A stretch of 64,000 nucleotides of DNA from Isoetes taiwanensis (lineage: Eukaryota > Streptophyta > Lycopodiopsida > Isoetales > Isoetaceae): positions 24,400,874-24,464,873 of the forward strand of contig JAJEKV010000003.1 of assembly GCA_021234155.1 (NCBI GenBank). Reading direction: 5' to 3'. Each line of letters begins with the position of its first letter. Within the stretch, counting starts at the first letter, position 1. The translations under genes and the position numbers were made by a program. Below, one piece after another: positions 1-10,871 of this stretch. A model generated the notes under the pieces. That model saw nothing but the letters and a program-made list of their open reading frames with translations. It made no database searches and had not been told where the DNA came from.

Positions 1-1206
1 GTCGCGGGTCCCCTGGAATCTTGTAGAAGAAAAATAGTAGAGTGGGAGTGAGAGAAAGGGCATGAAACTAATGGGGTTTCTTGAAATATAGTTTTTCTTA
101 TGATTGAATGCTATTGATTTGATGTTCTTTCTTGTAGGCCATCGATTCATGCTATAGATCTAAGATTGGAGAGCATAGTCGATTGTCTTGGAACTTCTGT
201 TGTGTAGAATCGAAGATTTTTCATCAGTCTTATGCAGGTCTAAGGTCTCTTAAGCTAATTGCCAATTCCTTGTGATGTAGAGTTTGTGCTTTCTTAATTG
301 TTACAACAATGTTATTTCTTCTTTTAAAAATTCAATAGTTGAAAAATATGTATCTATGCTTCTTATAATATGAAATGAAGTAAAAAAGTATATCAAAAGA
401 GAAGAAAGTTCAAATAAAGAAGGTGGCTATCTAGGTGGAAAATTGAAGAAAAGAAAGGCAGATAGAATTGACGAAGATGATAAGCCGGATCTCAGATTCA
501 AAAGCAATGTACAAAAAACGAGGAAATTGGAGTTGACATAGTGAAGTCGAATGAAATTTAAATTCCGAAAGAAAGGAGTACCTCAATTTAGTTTTGTATA
601 CGGTCAAATCTAAAGGCTTGCCCCTGAATACCCTAGACATCTATTAAGAAGCCAATGAAGGTTTGTCACATTGCAAGTTTCTTGGTACACAAATTTTAAT
701 TTGGACTATTTAGTGAAAATTGTTTGCATCGTTGATTTGTGCAATAACATGACTTAAGATATTAAAATCGAAAGGAAAAATCCTCAACCTTACAAAAACG
801 GGTTTCCATTCGAGAAGCAAATTTAAACAAGATGGAGCTTCGACCATGATCTTCAATGGAAGATGAACCATATGCTACTGCATGGCATGTTACTATATTC
901 CAAAATGGAAAGCGGGAAGATAATTTCGTGGCAACTTAGAAAAAAACATCGAATCAACTTAGGCAAAAACATAGACTTACAACTACAACGAAGCTCTCTG
1001 ATGATTTTTAGTGCTCCAACTAGTGCACATTGGCAACGGAGAAGCCGAATGCCCTTGTAGGAGTTCCAAAAATAGTATTGTAGCTCCAAAATCGCTTTGC
1101 CAAATTCCATGTTGTGTGGAGAGGGGGTATTCTAGTGTTAAGATTGGTTTCTACGTATCGGAAAAACCAAAGCAAGAGATACCCTTATCTCAATTGCTCA
1201 AAACGT
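1..1206. other. No recognisable gene
   Basis: AT-rich sequence with only short, overlapping open frames on both strands. None shows a recognisable motif. I see no repeat structure until the minisatellite begins near 1207. Confidence 0.5.
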
Positions 1207-1413
1207 TGGAGCCCACGTGGCATGTTTGAGACACCTTGGCATGTTGGAGCCTAGATGGCATGTTGGAGCCTAGGTGGCATGTTGGAGCCCACGTGGCATG
1301 TTTGAGCCACCTTGGCATGTTGGAGCCTAGGTGGCATGTTGAAGCCCATGTGGCATGTTTGAGCCACCTTGTCATGTTGGAGCCCAGGTGGCATGTTTGA
1401 GCCACCTTGCCAT
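1207..1413. repeat. 19-bp minisatellite, short array
   Basis: About 11 head-to-tail 19-bp units of the form GGCATGTTKGAGCCnnnnn. Three variants of the variable part alternate (CACCTT, TAGGTG, CACGTG types). The minus strand is open in all frames because 19 is not a multiple of 3 and the unit lacks stops. The resulting Thr-Cys-His / Ser-Asn-Met-Pro peptide repeats are an artefact, not a protein. It is the same family as the large array at 10872-12448. Confidence 0.9.
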
Positions 1414-2755
1414 GTCGTCCGAAAAAGCGAAATTACCCTAGGGACCAAGTTACACGGTCATTTTTTGCAGCAAAAGAAACACGAACCCTCTACATGGCAG
1501 TATTCTGCACCCTCTGCTAAGGCCAATTCACTATGAATGTGTTGGACATGAGCTACTTTGGCGCTTAGGGAGCAAGGGTTGTCTTACGCCCCGAAAACTT
1601 GGTCTCCGTGGTAATGTCGATGTTTCGAGTCCGTTGGCGGAGTCAGATCACAGTTCTGAGGTGGGAGAGTTGCCCGTCCGTGGCCAAGGACCCTCCAGAG
1701 AGGACCTTTGGGACGAACTTCTTCTGGAAGGTTTTAGGGCTCCGTCTTCTGGCATCAATGCCCTCCCACTACCTCATGACATTGTGCAAGATCCTGGTCC
1801 AATCTGGCTAGGGTATGGCCTCCAAAACGTAAACCCTGTGCATTGCTAGGTTATTGTAGGGTTTACGTTATGGAGAGCGAGTTTTATTCAGTTGCACTTG
1901 AGACATGGTCGAGAAGCTGCAGTTGAAAACAAGAAGCAACAGAAACTGACGAAATGGGGTTTGGATTTACCGAGGCATGCTTTCCTACCAGTGCTCCTCC
2001 GGGAGGGCAAATGCAAATGCCTCCCTTCCCGGAACCCGGTTTCCCTATCCGACCGTTGAATTCTCCATTCAAGTAACTTGCTTCGAGCAGGCTCAAGAAA
2101 ATTCAAGATCTGTCAGGAGAACATATCCCTCCATAAAGTGTCCCAGTAGTCTAAGTGTAGAAACCCAAGTGTTTTGTCATTCAGGCAGTACAAAGGCTCC
2201 GGAATGGAGATTTGACTTCGCCATGTTGTCCGAAACACCGAAATTACCCTAGAGACCAAGTTACACGGTCATTTTTTGCAGCAAAACAGACATGAACCCT
2301 CTACATGGCAGTATTCTGCACCCTCCGCTAAGGCCAATTCACTAGGAACGTGTTGGACATGAGCTATTTTGGCGCTTCCGGGAGCAGGGGTGGTTTTCTG
2401 CCCACAAAACTTGGTCCTTATGGTAATGTTGATGTTTTGAGTCCGTTGGCAGAGTCAGATCATAGTTCCGGGGTGGGAGAGTTGCCCGTCCGTGGCCAGG
2501 GACCCTCCAGAGAGGACCTTTGGGTCGAACTTCTTCTGGAAGGTTTTAGGCTGGCGTCAACGCCCTCCCACTACCTCATGACATTGTGCAAGATCCTGGT
2601 CCAATCTGGCTAGGGTATGGCCTCCAACACGCAAAACCCCGTGCGTTGCCGGGTTATTGTAGGGTTTACGTTATAGAGGTCGAAGTTTTATTGGTTGCAC
2701 TTGAGACATGGTCGGAGAAGTCTGCGGTTGAAAACAAGAAGCAATAGAAACCGTG
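1410..2755. repeat. Direct repeat pair, about 540 bp, period about 811 bp
   Basis: Copy 1 runs about 1410-1952 and copy 2 about 2221-2752. Both start at a CCATGTYGTCCGAAA block followed by AATTACCCTAG, pass through TTGCCCGTCCGTGGCCA, and end after GAGACATGGTCG and a GAAAACAAGAAGCAA block. They differ by point changes and small indels. The 270-bp spacer is not repeated. The pair could be solo LTRs of a short element or tandem satellite units. I found no primer site or coding sequence to decide. Confidence 0.7.
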
Positions 2756-2757
2756 TG

Positions 2758-3470
2758 AGTCTCCGTCTTGACGCTCGAGATGTAAACCCTAGCAAACCCT
2801 AGGGTTTGATAGGGTTTACATTCTGGGGATGCTCCGATGACCCAGAGGGCCCAGGATCTGACGTGGAATACCCGTGCTGGATTACCCTCATGGCACTGGG
2901 AGACAGGGCCAAATTTCCCGGTGCAGCATACCTTTCGGAGACTCCCCTTCACAAAGCCCCTTTCCGGTGAAGGGGTGCGGGAAAAGCATGTTTGCTTGAG
3001 AGGGGGATTCGACCCCATCTCCGGGCATGGTCCCCAGAGCATACACAGAGAACTCCATGCAAAGTTTCGGATGTGTTAGTCTCCGTCTTGATGCTCGAGA
3101 TGTAAACCCTACCAAACCCTAGGGTTTGGTAGGATTTACATTACGGGATGCTCCAGATGACCCGCAGGGCCCGGGGATCCGGCGTGGAATACACATCTTT
3201 GGATTACCCTCATGGCACTTTGGGAGGAGAGCCAAATTTCAGTCAAAGATACCTTTCGGAGACTCCCCTTCACAAGCCCCTTTCCAATGAAGGGGAGTCT
3301 GGAAAAGCATGCTGCGCAGGGGGATTTGACCCCATCTCCGGGCATGGTCCCCAGAGCATACACAGAGAACTCCATGCAAAGTTTTGGATGTGTTAGTCTC
3401 CGTCTTGACGCTCGAGATGTAAACCCTACCAAACCCTAGGGTTTGGTAGGATTTACATTCTGGGGATGCT
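2758..3470. repeat. Tandem repeat, about 320-bp unit, with palindromic telobox core
   Basis: Units begin at CTCCGTCTTGA near 2761, 3081 and 3398, giving periods of 320 and 317 bp; the third is cut short near 3470. Each unit opens with a palindrome centred on AAACCCTAGGGTTT (copies 2 and 3 at about 3102-3139 and 3419-3456). Later it carries CCTTTCGGAGACTCCCCTTC and a CCGGGCATGGTCCCCAGAGC block. The palindrome holds the telobox AAACCCTA in both orientations. Open frames across this array are not protein-like. Confidence 0.85.
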
Positions 3471-3489
3471 CCTCTGATCAAGAGGGCCG

Positions 3490-5009
3490 TGGAACTTGTC
3501 CCCTAGGGTAAATTCGACGTTCCAGATGACATGGAGAGGTCGGATCGCCAATCCGGGGCCTCCTCCATGCCCCAAAATCAAAAACGTGGTCTAAACCCTG
3601 TCAGGGCCAACGGTGGCCATCCCAATCAAAAATCGAGGGTCTAAAGCTCACCCGAAAATACCGGGGATTTTCCTGTACGCTCGGGGCCACTTGGCAAGCC
3701 AGCTGGCTGAAAACCATGATTTTTTCCCGCCCCATGCATTAATCATGAATTTCCGGATCATAAACACAAAGAAAAGCACAGATAAAAATCCGGGTCTCGA
3801 AAAAAGGTGAAATCTTGGCAGGATGTGCAGCATGACGCTGCACACGCAAGAGAAAATGCACTGGCAATAGAAGCACAAGCAGAGGCATGAGACGAGCTTC
3901 CGAGCCAACCCCCTTCCGGAGGCCACCGGGTCGGTAACGTCCTACTGGGCAGTGGAGCTAGCTTTGCTTCTCCGTGGTCACATGTATACCACCTAGCAGT
4001 CCTAGTGCTGCTATTCTCACTTCGATCTTCTACCAGGGCCTCAGGGTGACCCCAAGTATCTTGTTCTCGCAGGCTAGTCCAAGGGGGAGGAGGGCCGGCT
4101 GGACCCCCACTCGGGCCGAGAACTGGCTCGCCAATGGACCCGGAACATCGCCATTACCTAGGAGACCAAGTTTAGGTGGGGAAGACCACCCCCTCCAAGA
4201 AACGCCAAAGTAGGTCGTTTACTACACACTTGTAGTCAATTGGCATGGGGGTGGATCTTTGAATACCTCCTAGTGGGGGTAAGTGATTGATCCCCCAGGA
4301 AAACCGGTAGTGGAACTTGTCCTCTAGGGTAATTTCGGCGTTCTGGACGATGTGGAGAGGTCGGATCGCCAATCGGGGCCTCCTCCATGCCCCAAAATCG
4401 AAAAACGTGGTCTAAACCACCGCCAAGGCCAGCGGTGGCCATCCCAATAAAAATCGAGGGTCTAAAGCTCGCCCGAAAATACCGGGGATTTTTCTCATGA
4501 CGCTCATGCCACTTGGCAAGCCAGCTGGCTGAAAATCAGGATTTTTCCCCCCCCATGCATTAATTATGAATTTCCGGAGCATAAACACAAAAAAAAACAC
4601 AGATAAAAATCCGGGTCTCGAAAAAAGGTGAAATCTTGGCAGGATATGCAACATGACGCTGCACACGCAAAAGAAAATGCACCGACAATAGAAGCACAAG
4701 CAGAGGCATGAGACGAAGCTTCCGAGCCAACCCCTTTCGGAGGCCACCGGGTCCAGAACGTCATCTTGGCGGTGGAGCTAGCTTTTCTTCTCCGTGGTCA
4801 CATGTATACCACCTAGCAGTCCTAGTGCTCCTATTGTCACTTCAATCTTCTACCAGGGCCTCAAGGTGAACCCCAAGTATCTTGTTCTTTGAGGCTAATC
4901 CAAGTTGGGGGTGAGGGGCGGGCTGGACCCCCACTCCGGAAGAGGCTGGCTCCGCCAATGGACCCGGAACATCCCCATTACCTAGGGGACCAAGTTTCGT
5001 AGGCGAGAA
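3490..5009. repeat. Satellite-like array, about 825-bp units (units 1 and 2)
   Basis: Unit starts are marked by GTGGAACTTGTCC at 3490 and 4310. Unit 1 is 820 bp. Unit 2 is interrupted at 5009 by a Copia element and resumes at 9324. Conserved inner landmarks are GGCCTCCTCCATGCCCCAAA, CAAGCCAGCTGGCTGAAAA and ATGTATACCACCTAGCAGTC. The units carry no recognisable coding sequence. Confidence 0.85.
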
Positions 5010-5499
5010 TGATAAATTACGAAGCGTAATCCGGCTTATCTTATCTTGTCGTGATTCGCGCTATCAAGCAATTAGGGTAAGGAACCCGAGCATATAACAA
5101 CCCGGCAACAAGCAATCCGGACTACCCAAAGCAACAAGAAATCCGGACTAAAACAAGTCCAGGGCAACTAACCTCGACTTGCGAAACATCAACCGGCCCG
5201 GCAGCCCGGGTAACCTCGGTCCAACCTCGGGACGAAACACAACTATGGCGGGATTGGCGGACCTCAAATCTCCATCTAGTGTCGGCAATCAAGCATCCGG
5301 ATCCGGACGATTTACGTAGCGAATCCGGCGATTTTAAGCAGCGAGATCCGCCCGTTTTCACTGTGTTGCCCTTGAGACCCATTTTTTTTTTTATTGATCC
5401 CAAAACCACCGACATTAATGCCACGTCACCATCAAACACTATTCATTTTGTCTTATGTTAAATCTTGGATGATAAATTTGGATGTTAACATTTTCAACA
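5010..5499 (-). repeat. 3' LTR of Copia element
   Basis: 490 bp, bounded by TGATAAATTACG and TTTTCAACA on the plus strand. It aligns along its length with the LTR at 8828-9323, with scattered small differences. The purine-rich tract lies just beyond it at about 5500-5515, where the minus strand reads GGGCCGAGGGGAG. Confidence 0.92.
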
Positions 5500-5525
5500 C
5501 TCCCCTCGGCCCGGCATTTATCGGT

Positions 5526-7109
5526 TTAATACCCATGGCATCTCGAAAATATCCATGCTTGCTTTTCGGCCAATGCTTTTGTTAACATGTCGACTTCTTG
5601 TTTAGCAGTAGGAATATATTGCAAATCAACTTCGCCTTCTACTACTTTCTCCCTTATAAAATGATAATGCAGATCAATATGCTTTGTTCTTGAGTGCAAC
5701 ACTGGATTTTTAGCAATTGCTATGCAACTTTTATTGTCACAATACAACTTTGTTGGGCAGTTTTGTTTCTCTCCCAATTCCTGCAATAATCGCCTCAACC
5801 AAATTATTTCTCTGCTCGCCAAGGAGACACATACTCCGACTTCGACACTTGACATAGCCACACAATTTTGCTTTTTGCTGCACCAAGAAATCACTGCACC
5901 ATTAAGTTTACACAAGTATCCTGTTGTGGACTTTCGTTCATCAAGGTCTCCTGCCCAATCCGCATCTGTATAACCAGTCAATTCCGCATAGCCAACTACT
6001 TTAGGATTACTGTCAAAGCTTTTAGCGTAGCAAATACCATGGTGCATCGTACCTTTCAAGTACCTAAGAATACGCTTAGCGGCAACCCAATGTTCCCATC
6101 CTGGGTTATTCAGATATCTACTCAACAAATTTACACCAAATGCAATATCCGGTCTCGTGGCATTTGCCACGTAAAGCAAACTTCCGATAAGTTCCCTATA
6201 TGGTATTCCTTGCATTTTCTTTTTCTCCTCTTCAGTTATCGGGGACAATTCTCCAGAAATTCTCTTACTAACCACAAGAGGAGTCGGCACCGGTTTACAT
6301 TCACCCATAGAAAAAGTATCCAACATCTTCTTAATATACTGCACTTGTGTTTAAGCCAATTCTCCAGTTTGTCTATTTCTATAAACCTCCATGCCCAAAA
6401 GTTTTTTTAGTTTACCAAGATCACTCATCTGAAATCTAGCTCTCAACACATTTTTGCACTCATCCATAAACTTTCTGTCACTAGCACTCATAACACAATC
6501 ATCTACATACAATGCTATGATACAAAATTTATCATCTACCCTTTTAATGTAGAGATTACCTTCACTTTGCAACTTTTCAAACCCCTGTGATAACAGAAAG
6601 CTATTTATGCATACGTACCACTGTCTAGCTGCTTGCCTAAGCCCATATACTGCCTTTTTCAATTTGCAGACCTTATTTCCTTGCACCTCAAATCCGACTG
6701 GTTGCTCCATATAAATCTCCTCTTCTAAGTCCCCATTGAGAAAAGCCGTTTTTACATCCATATGGTCGAGCTCTAAATCATGCTCAACTGCTATAGCAAT
6801 CAAAGCCCGCAAACTTGTTAGTTTAACAATAGGGGAAAAGGTGTCATGATAATCTTTACCAGCTTCTTGAGTAAATCCTCGAGCCACCAATCTAGCTTTA
6901 TATCTTTCAATGTTTCCATCAGCCCCCTTTTTTATTTTAAAGATCCATCTACACCCTACCACATTTTTACCTTTTGGCCTAGGTGTGAGATCATAGGTAC
7001 CTGTCTGCTTGAACGACTCGAGTTCTTCTTGCATGGCTTTTCTCCACTTGGCTGCATTAGAAGAATTGACAGCTTCATCATAAGTTTCAGGCTCTTTAAC
7101 ACACAGCAT
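5526..7109 (-). pseudogene. Copia reverse transcriptase and RNase H
   Basis: Copies the element RNA into DNA and removes the RNA strand. The RT part (7109-6351) carries the Copia signatures WRKAMQEEL, YKARLVARGFTQ, MDVKTAFLNGDL and KAVYGLRQAARQW, plus the catalytic LYVDD. A TAA stop at about 6351 ends this frame after RQTGELA. The next frame (6344-5526) continues without a large gap: YIKKMLDTFSM, GSLLYVANATRPDIAFGVN, then RNase H motifs TDADWAGD and SKTKHID-like SRTKHIDLHYHF. The catalytic aspartates look intact. The C-terminal end reaches within 30 bp of the 3' LTR. The interruption is small, so the copy is probably fairly young. Confidence 0.95.
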
Positions 7110-8500
7110 TGCTGGCCGTTGCCCCTGCGTGCTTCTTCCAAGTTCATAGGCTTCAAATTTCTTTGGAAGTCTGGCCGCTCACGAGTGCTCCTCCCATGCT
7201 CATCTCTTCCATACCCGATATATCAATGGGAGCTTCTTGTTTCGACCTTTTCGTGGTTTTTTTTTTTGTGAACTTCTCTTGTTTGTTGTTCTTGAATTTC
7301 TTCCACTGGCTGTTGTTCTTCCACAGTAATATCTTCTATACCATTCTCTCCCTCTTCTACTACATGTTCTTCTGTGTCACTACTTCCTATTTCTATAGGG
7401 CTTTCCATACCTCCATCTTGTACTTGAATTCCTGTTTCATTTTCATCATCATCTTCATCGTCAAACCATCCCTCTGGCGCCCAAGGCTGCACTTTCTCTT
7501 TTTCTTCCGACACATCACTTTTAATTGCCCTATTTTTATAAAATTTAGTCTCGTCAAATACCACATCCCGGCTTATATAAATTTTCCTGGTTTTAGGATC
7601 ATATAGTCTGTACCCTTGGTCCTCATACCCAACCAAATATGTTTCTATGCTACGATCATCTAGCTTGGACCGCAACTCTTCTGGCACATGCATATACCCT
7701 AAACAACCATACGCCTTGATCTCTTTCTGATTGTTTTCTACCGGACCACACCTCTTGAGGAATTCTTCCTTGGATACAAAGAGACGGCAATTTATTTTGA
7801 ATGTAACATGTACCGAACCGCTTACGCCCGAGAGATAGTTAGGTAACCCTGCATGTTTTAACATAGATCTTACCGCGTTCATAAGTGTCCTTTTTTTTCT
7901 CTCCGCGATGCCATTCTGCTGTGGCGTATATCTGCAGGTAAATTGACGTCTAATCCCTTTCTCACGACAAAAGCGCATGAATGCCCGGACATATATTCTC
8001 CCCACGAATGAAAGCGCAAAGCGTTTCAACTTCCTAGGCGTCTCTCGTTCAAACACGCTAGATACAATTTGAATGCGGAATGCTTGATCCTTCGATTTCA
8101 AAAATAACATTTTGTTCTCGGGAAAAATCATCAATAAATGTGATGAAATACGTCTTACCACTCATACTCACGAACACGCATCGGTCCCAAGACAAATCAG
8201 TATGTACCAAATTCAAAAGTCCCAAAGTTTTGGCAAACTTGGGCTTAAAATTGTGTCTAGTTTGCTTCCCAAGCATACAACCAGGACAAATTTGTGCTCT
8301 TAGCGATTATCTTTGTTAGGCAAATCTTCTACCAAATTATGTTTGCTCATGATTTTTATGGTTGCATTATTTACATGGCCAAGTCCGAGATGCCACAAAT
8401 CTAATAAATTAACACTTCCAACACAAGGGCGCGACATCCAAGCAATACAATTTCCCTTTCCTTCTTGCATGTATCCTTCTACCGTTACCCACCATTTCAC
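7110..8500 (-). pseudogene. Copia integrase, frameshifted
   Basis: Inserts the DNA copy into the genome. The zinc-binding and linker part lies at 8500-8276 (WHLGLGHVNNATIKIMSKHN; CMLGKQTRHNFKPKFAKTL). The start of the core domain follows at 8276-8058 (VHTDLSWD, TYFITFIDDFSRE). A frame change joins it to 8161-7223, which holds RRQFTCRYTPQQNGIAERKK with the DD35E glutamate, and KAYGCLGYMHVPEELRSKLD of the GKGY-like C-terminal region. A long acidic stretch (DDEDDDENE) follows, as in plant Copia linkers before RT. At least two frameshifts separate the blocks. Another breaks the link to RT near 7200-7110. Confidence 0.9.
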
Positions 8501-8524
8501 AACGATCGAGAATCAAAATTTACT

Positions 8525-8812
8525 TTATATCCCGAGTCTACTAAGTCTCAGAACTGAAATCAAGTTAAATAACATACCGGGAGTATATAAAGCATTCTCC
8601 AAACATATTTTATCTTCACCTTCATGATAAAACTCCAACTTTCCACATCCTTTTACTTCATGCAAATGCCCATTTCCCATCTGTACACATGGTGTGTGAG
8701 ACTCTCTTATCGTTTTCATCAATTTCTCCGAAGCAATCTTTGTTCTCTCGGCTCACGAGTCAATGGTCGATGGAACCTGTTGCAGCAGAATTTGTTTCCA
8801 TAATTATGACCC
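8525..8812 (-). pseudogene. Copia gag/protease remnant with internal deletion
   Basis: Just after the primer site the minus strand begins a gag-like METNSAATGSID. Within about 15 codons it jumps to the sequence normally found after the Copia protease active site (HLVSRENKDCF-like, then VQMGNGHLHEVKGCGKLEF and LYTPGMLFNLISVLRLSRLG). Nearly all of gag, its zinc knuckle and the protease DSGA motif are missing. The join lies near 8765-8780. The lost length would be about 1 kb or more in a normal Copia element, which explains why the whole element is only 4.3 kb. Confidence 0.75.
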
Positions 8813-8813
8813 T

Positions 8814-8827
8814 TGCTCTAATACCAA
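8814..8827 (-). other. Primer-binding site of Copia element
   Basis: The minus strand reads TTGGTATTAGAGCA immediately after the 5' LTR. Plant Copia elements usually have TGGTATCAGAGC, complementary to initiator-Met tRNA; this copy has one C-to-T change. Confidence 0.85.
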
Positions 8828-9323
8828 TGATAAATTACGAATCAGTAATCCGGCTTATCTTCTTGTCGTGATTATTTGCTATCAAGCAATTAGGGTAAGG
8901 AACCCGAGCATATAACAACCCAAAGAACAAGCAATCCGGACTACCCAAACAACAAGAAATCCGGACTAAAACAAGTCAGGGCAACTAACCTCGACTTGCG
9001 AAACATCAAGCGGCCCGGCAGCCCGGGTAACCTCGGTCCAACCTCGGGACGAAAACACAACTATGGGAGGGATTCGGCGGCCTCAAATCTCCATCTAGTG
9101 TCGACAATCAAGCATCGGATCCGGACGATTTACGTAAGCGGATCCGGCGATTTTTCGCTTAGCAGATCCGCCCGTTTTTCACCGTGTTGCCCATGAGACC
9201 CATTTTCTTTTTTTTATTGATCCCAAAACCACCGACATTAATGCCACGTCACCATCAAACACTATTCATTTTGTCTTATGTTAAATGCTGGATGATAAAT
9301 GCTGGATGTTAACATTTTCAACA
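8828..9323 (-). repeat. 5' LTR of Copia element
   Basis: 496 bp, matching the LTR at 5010-5499. The minus strand runs from TGTTGAAAATG to TTTATCA. Its transcription signals should lie here, but I could not single out a TATA box with confidence. Confidence 0.92.
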
Positions 9324-10690
9324 CAGAAGACCACCCCCTCTCCAAGAAACGCCAAAGTAGGTCGTTTACTACACACTTGTAGTCAATTGGCATGGAGGTG
9401 GATGCTGAATACCTCCTAGTGAGGGGTAAGTGATTGATCCCCTGGGAAAACTCGCCGTGGAACTTGTCCCCTAGGGTAATTTCGCCGTTCCGGACGACGC
9501 GGCGAGGTCGGATCGCCAATCCGGGGCCTCCTCCATGCCCCAAAATCGAAAACGTGGTCTAAACCCTGTCAAGGCCAACGGTGGCCATCCCAATCAAAAA
9601 TCGAGGGTCTAAAACTCATCCGGAAATACCGGGGATTTTCCTATACTCTCGGGGACACTTGACAAGCCAGCTGGCTGAAAACCAGGATTTTTCCCTGCCC
9701 CATGCATTAATTATGAATTTCCGGAGCATAAACACAAAGAAAAGCACAGATAAAAATTCGGGTCTCGAAAAAAGGTGAAATCTTGGCAGGATGTGCAGCA
9801 TGACGCTGCACACGCAAGAGAAAATGCACCGGCAATAGAAGCACAAGCAGAGGCATGAGACGAGCTTCCGAGCCAACCCCCTTCCGGAGACCACCGGGTC
9901 GGTAACGTCCTACTAGGTAGTGGAGCTAGCTTTGCTTCTCCGTGGTCACATGTATACCACCTAGCAGTCCTAGTGCTGCTATTCTCACTTCAATCTTCTA
10001 CCAGGGCCTCAGGGTGAACCCCAAGTATCTTGTTCTCGCAGGCTAGTCCAAGCTGGGGGAGGGAGGGTTTGGACCCCCACTCAGGAACCAGAGGCTGGCT
10101 CGCCAATGGACCGGAACATCCCCATTACCTAGGGGACCAAGTTTAGGTGGGCGTAAGACCACCCCCTCTCCAAGAAACGCCAAAGTAGGTCGTTTACTAC
10201 ACACTTGTAGTCAATTGGCATGGAGGTGGATCTTTGAATACCTCCTAGTGAGGGGTAAGTGATTGATCCCCCAGGAAAACTTCGCCGTGGAACTTGTCCC
10301 CTAGGGTAATTTCTCCGATTCGGGGACGCCTTGGCCGGGCGAGGTCGGATCGCCAATCAGGGGCCTCCTCCATGCCCCAAAATCGAAAAACGTGGTCTAA
10401 ACTTTGTCGGGCCAACCAGCGGCCATCCCAATAAAAAATCGAGGGTCTAAAACTCATCCGGAAATACCGGGATTTTCCTATACTCGGGGCCACTTGGCAA
10501 GCCAGCTGGCTGAAAACCAGGATTTTTCCCCGCCCCATGCATTAATTATGAATTTCCGGAGCATAAACACAAAGAAAAGCAATGATAAAAATCCGGGTCT
10601 CAAAAAAAAGGTGAAATCTTGGCGGGATGTGCAAAGCATGCCGCTGCATACATGCTAAAGAGAAAATGCACCAGCATATATACCTTTCGG
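9324..10690. repeat. Satellite-like array, rest of unit 2, unit 3 and partial unit 4
   Basis: The array interrupted at 5009 resumes with AGACCACCCCCTC. Further GTGGAACTTGTCC unit starts fall at 9457 and 10287, a spacing of 830 bp. Unit 4 stops near 10690, where the sequence switches to CCTTTCGGAGACTCCCCTTC, a block also found in the 320-bp repeats. This shows that the repeat families have recombined. About 180 bp of unassigned sequence follows before the minisatellite. Confidence 0.85.
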
Positions 10691-10871
10691 AGACTCCCCT
10701 TCACAAGAAAGGGGGCGCCGTCGAGGTGGTGCGGTGTTTGCAAAGACATCCAAGGTCCATGTCACCATCATCTAGCCATGTCACCTAAAATTTGCCAACA
10801 TCACCCAATGAAAAGACCAAAGATGGACATCCTTGGTTTTTTGGCCTAGTCAAAACTTGACCTTGCTTACT

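Larger units (their letters stand above)
5010..9323 (-). mobile_element. Ty1/Copia LTR retrotransposon, nearly complete but decayed
   Basis: Two direct LTRs (5010-5499 and 8828-9323) flank a minus-strand pol region in the Copia order: protease remnant, integrase, reverse transcriptase, RNase H. On the minus strand the LTRs start TGTTGAAAATG and end TTTATCA. A primer site (TTGGTATTAGAGC) follows the 5' LTR, and a purine-rich tract (GAGGGGAG) precedes the 3' LTR. It sits inside an 825-bp satellite unit and is flanked by GAGAA (5005-5009) and CAGAA (9324-9328), a five-base target duplication with one change. Gag and the protease active site are deleted, and pol has several frameshifts and a stop, so the copy cannot be autonomous. 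Confidence 0.95.

Noticed and set aside
3200-3440. Frames in the 320-bp repeats as conserved small proteins
   Set aside because: They occur because repeats are near-identical, and frames change between copies.
5868-6410. Plus-strand frame of 180 codons
   Set aside because: It is the antisense shadow of Copia RNase H and RT.
7109-7606. Hydrophobic plus-strand frame resembling a membrane protein
   Set aside because: It is antisense to the acidic Asp/Glu linker of the Copia integrase; Asp and Glu codons read as Phe, Leu and Ile on the other strand.
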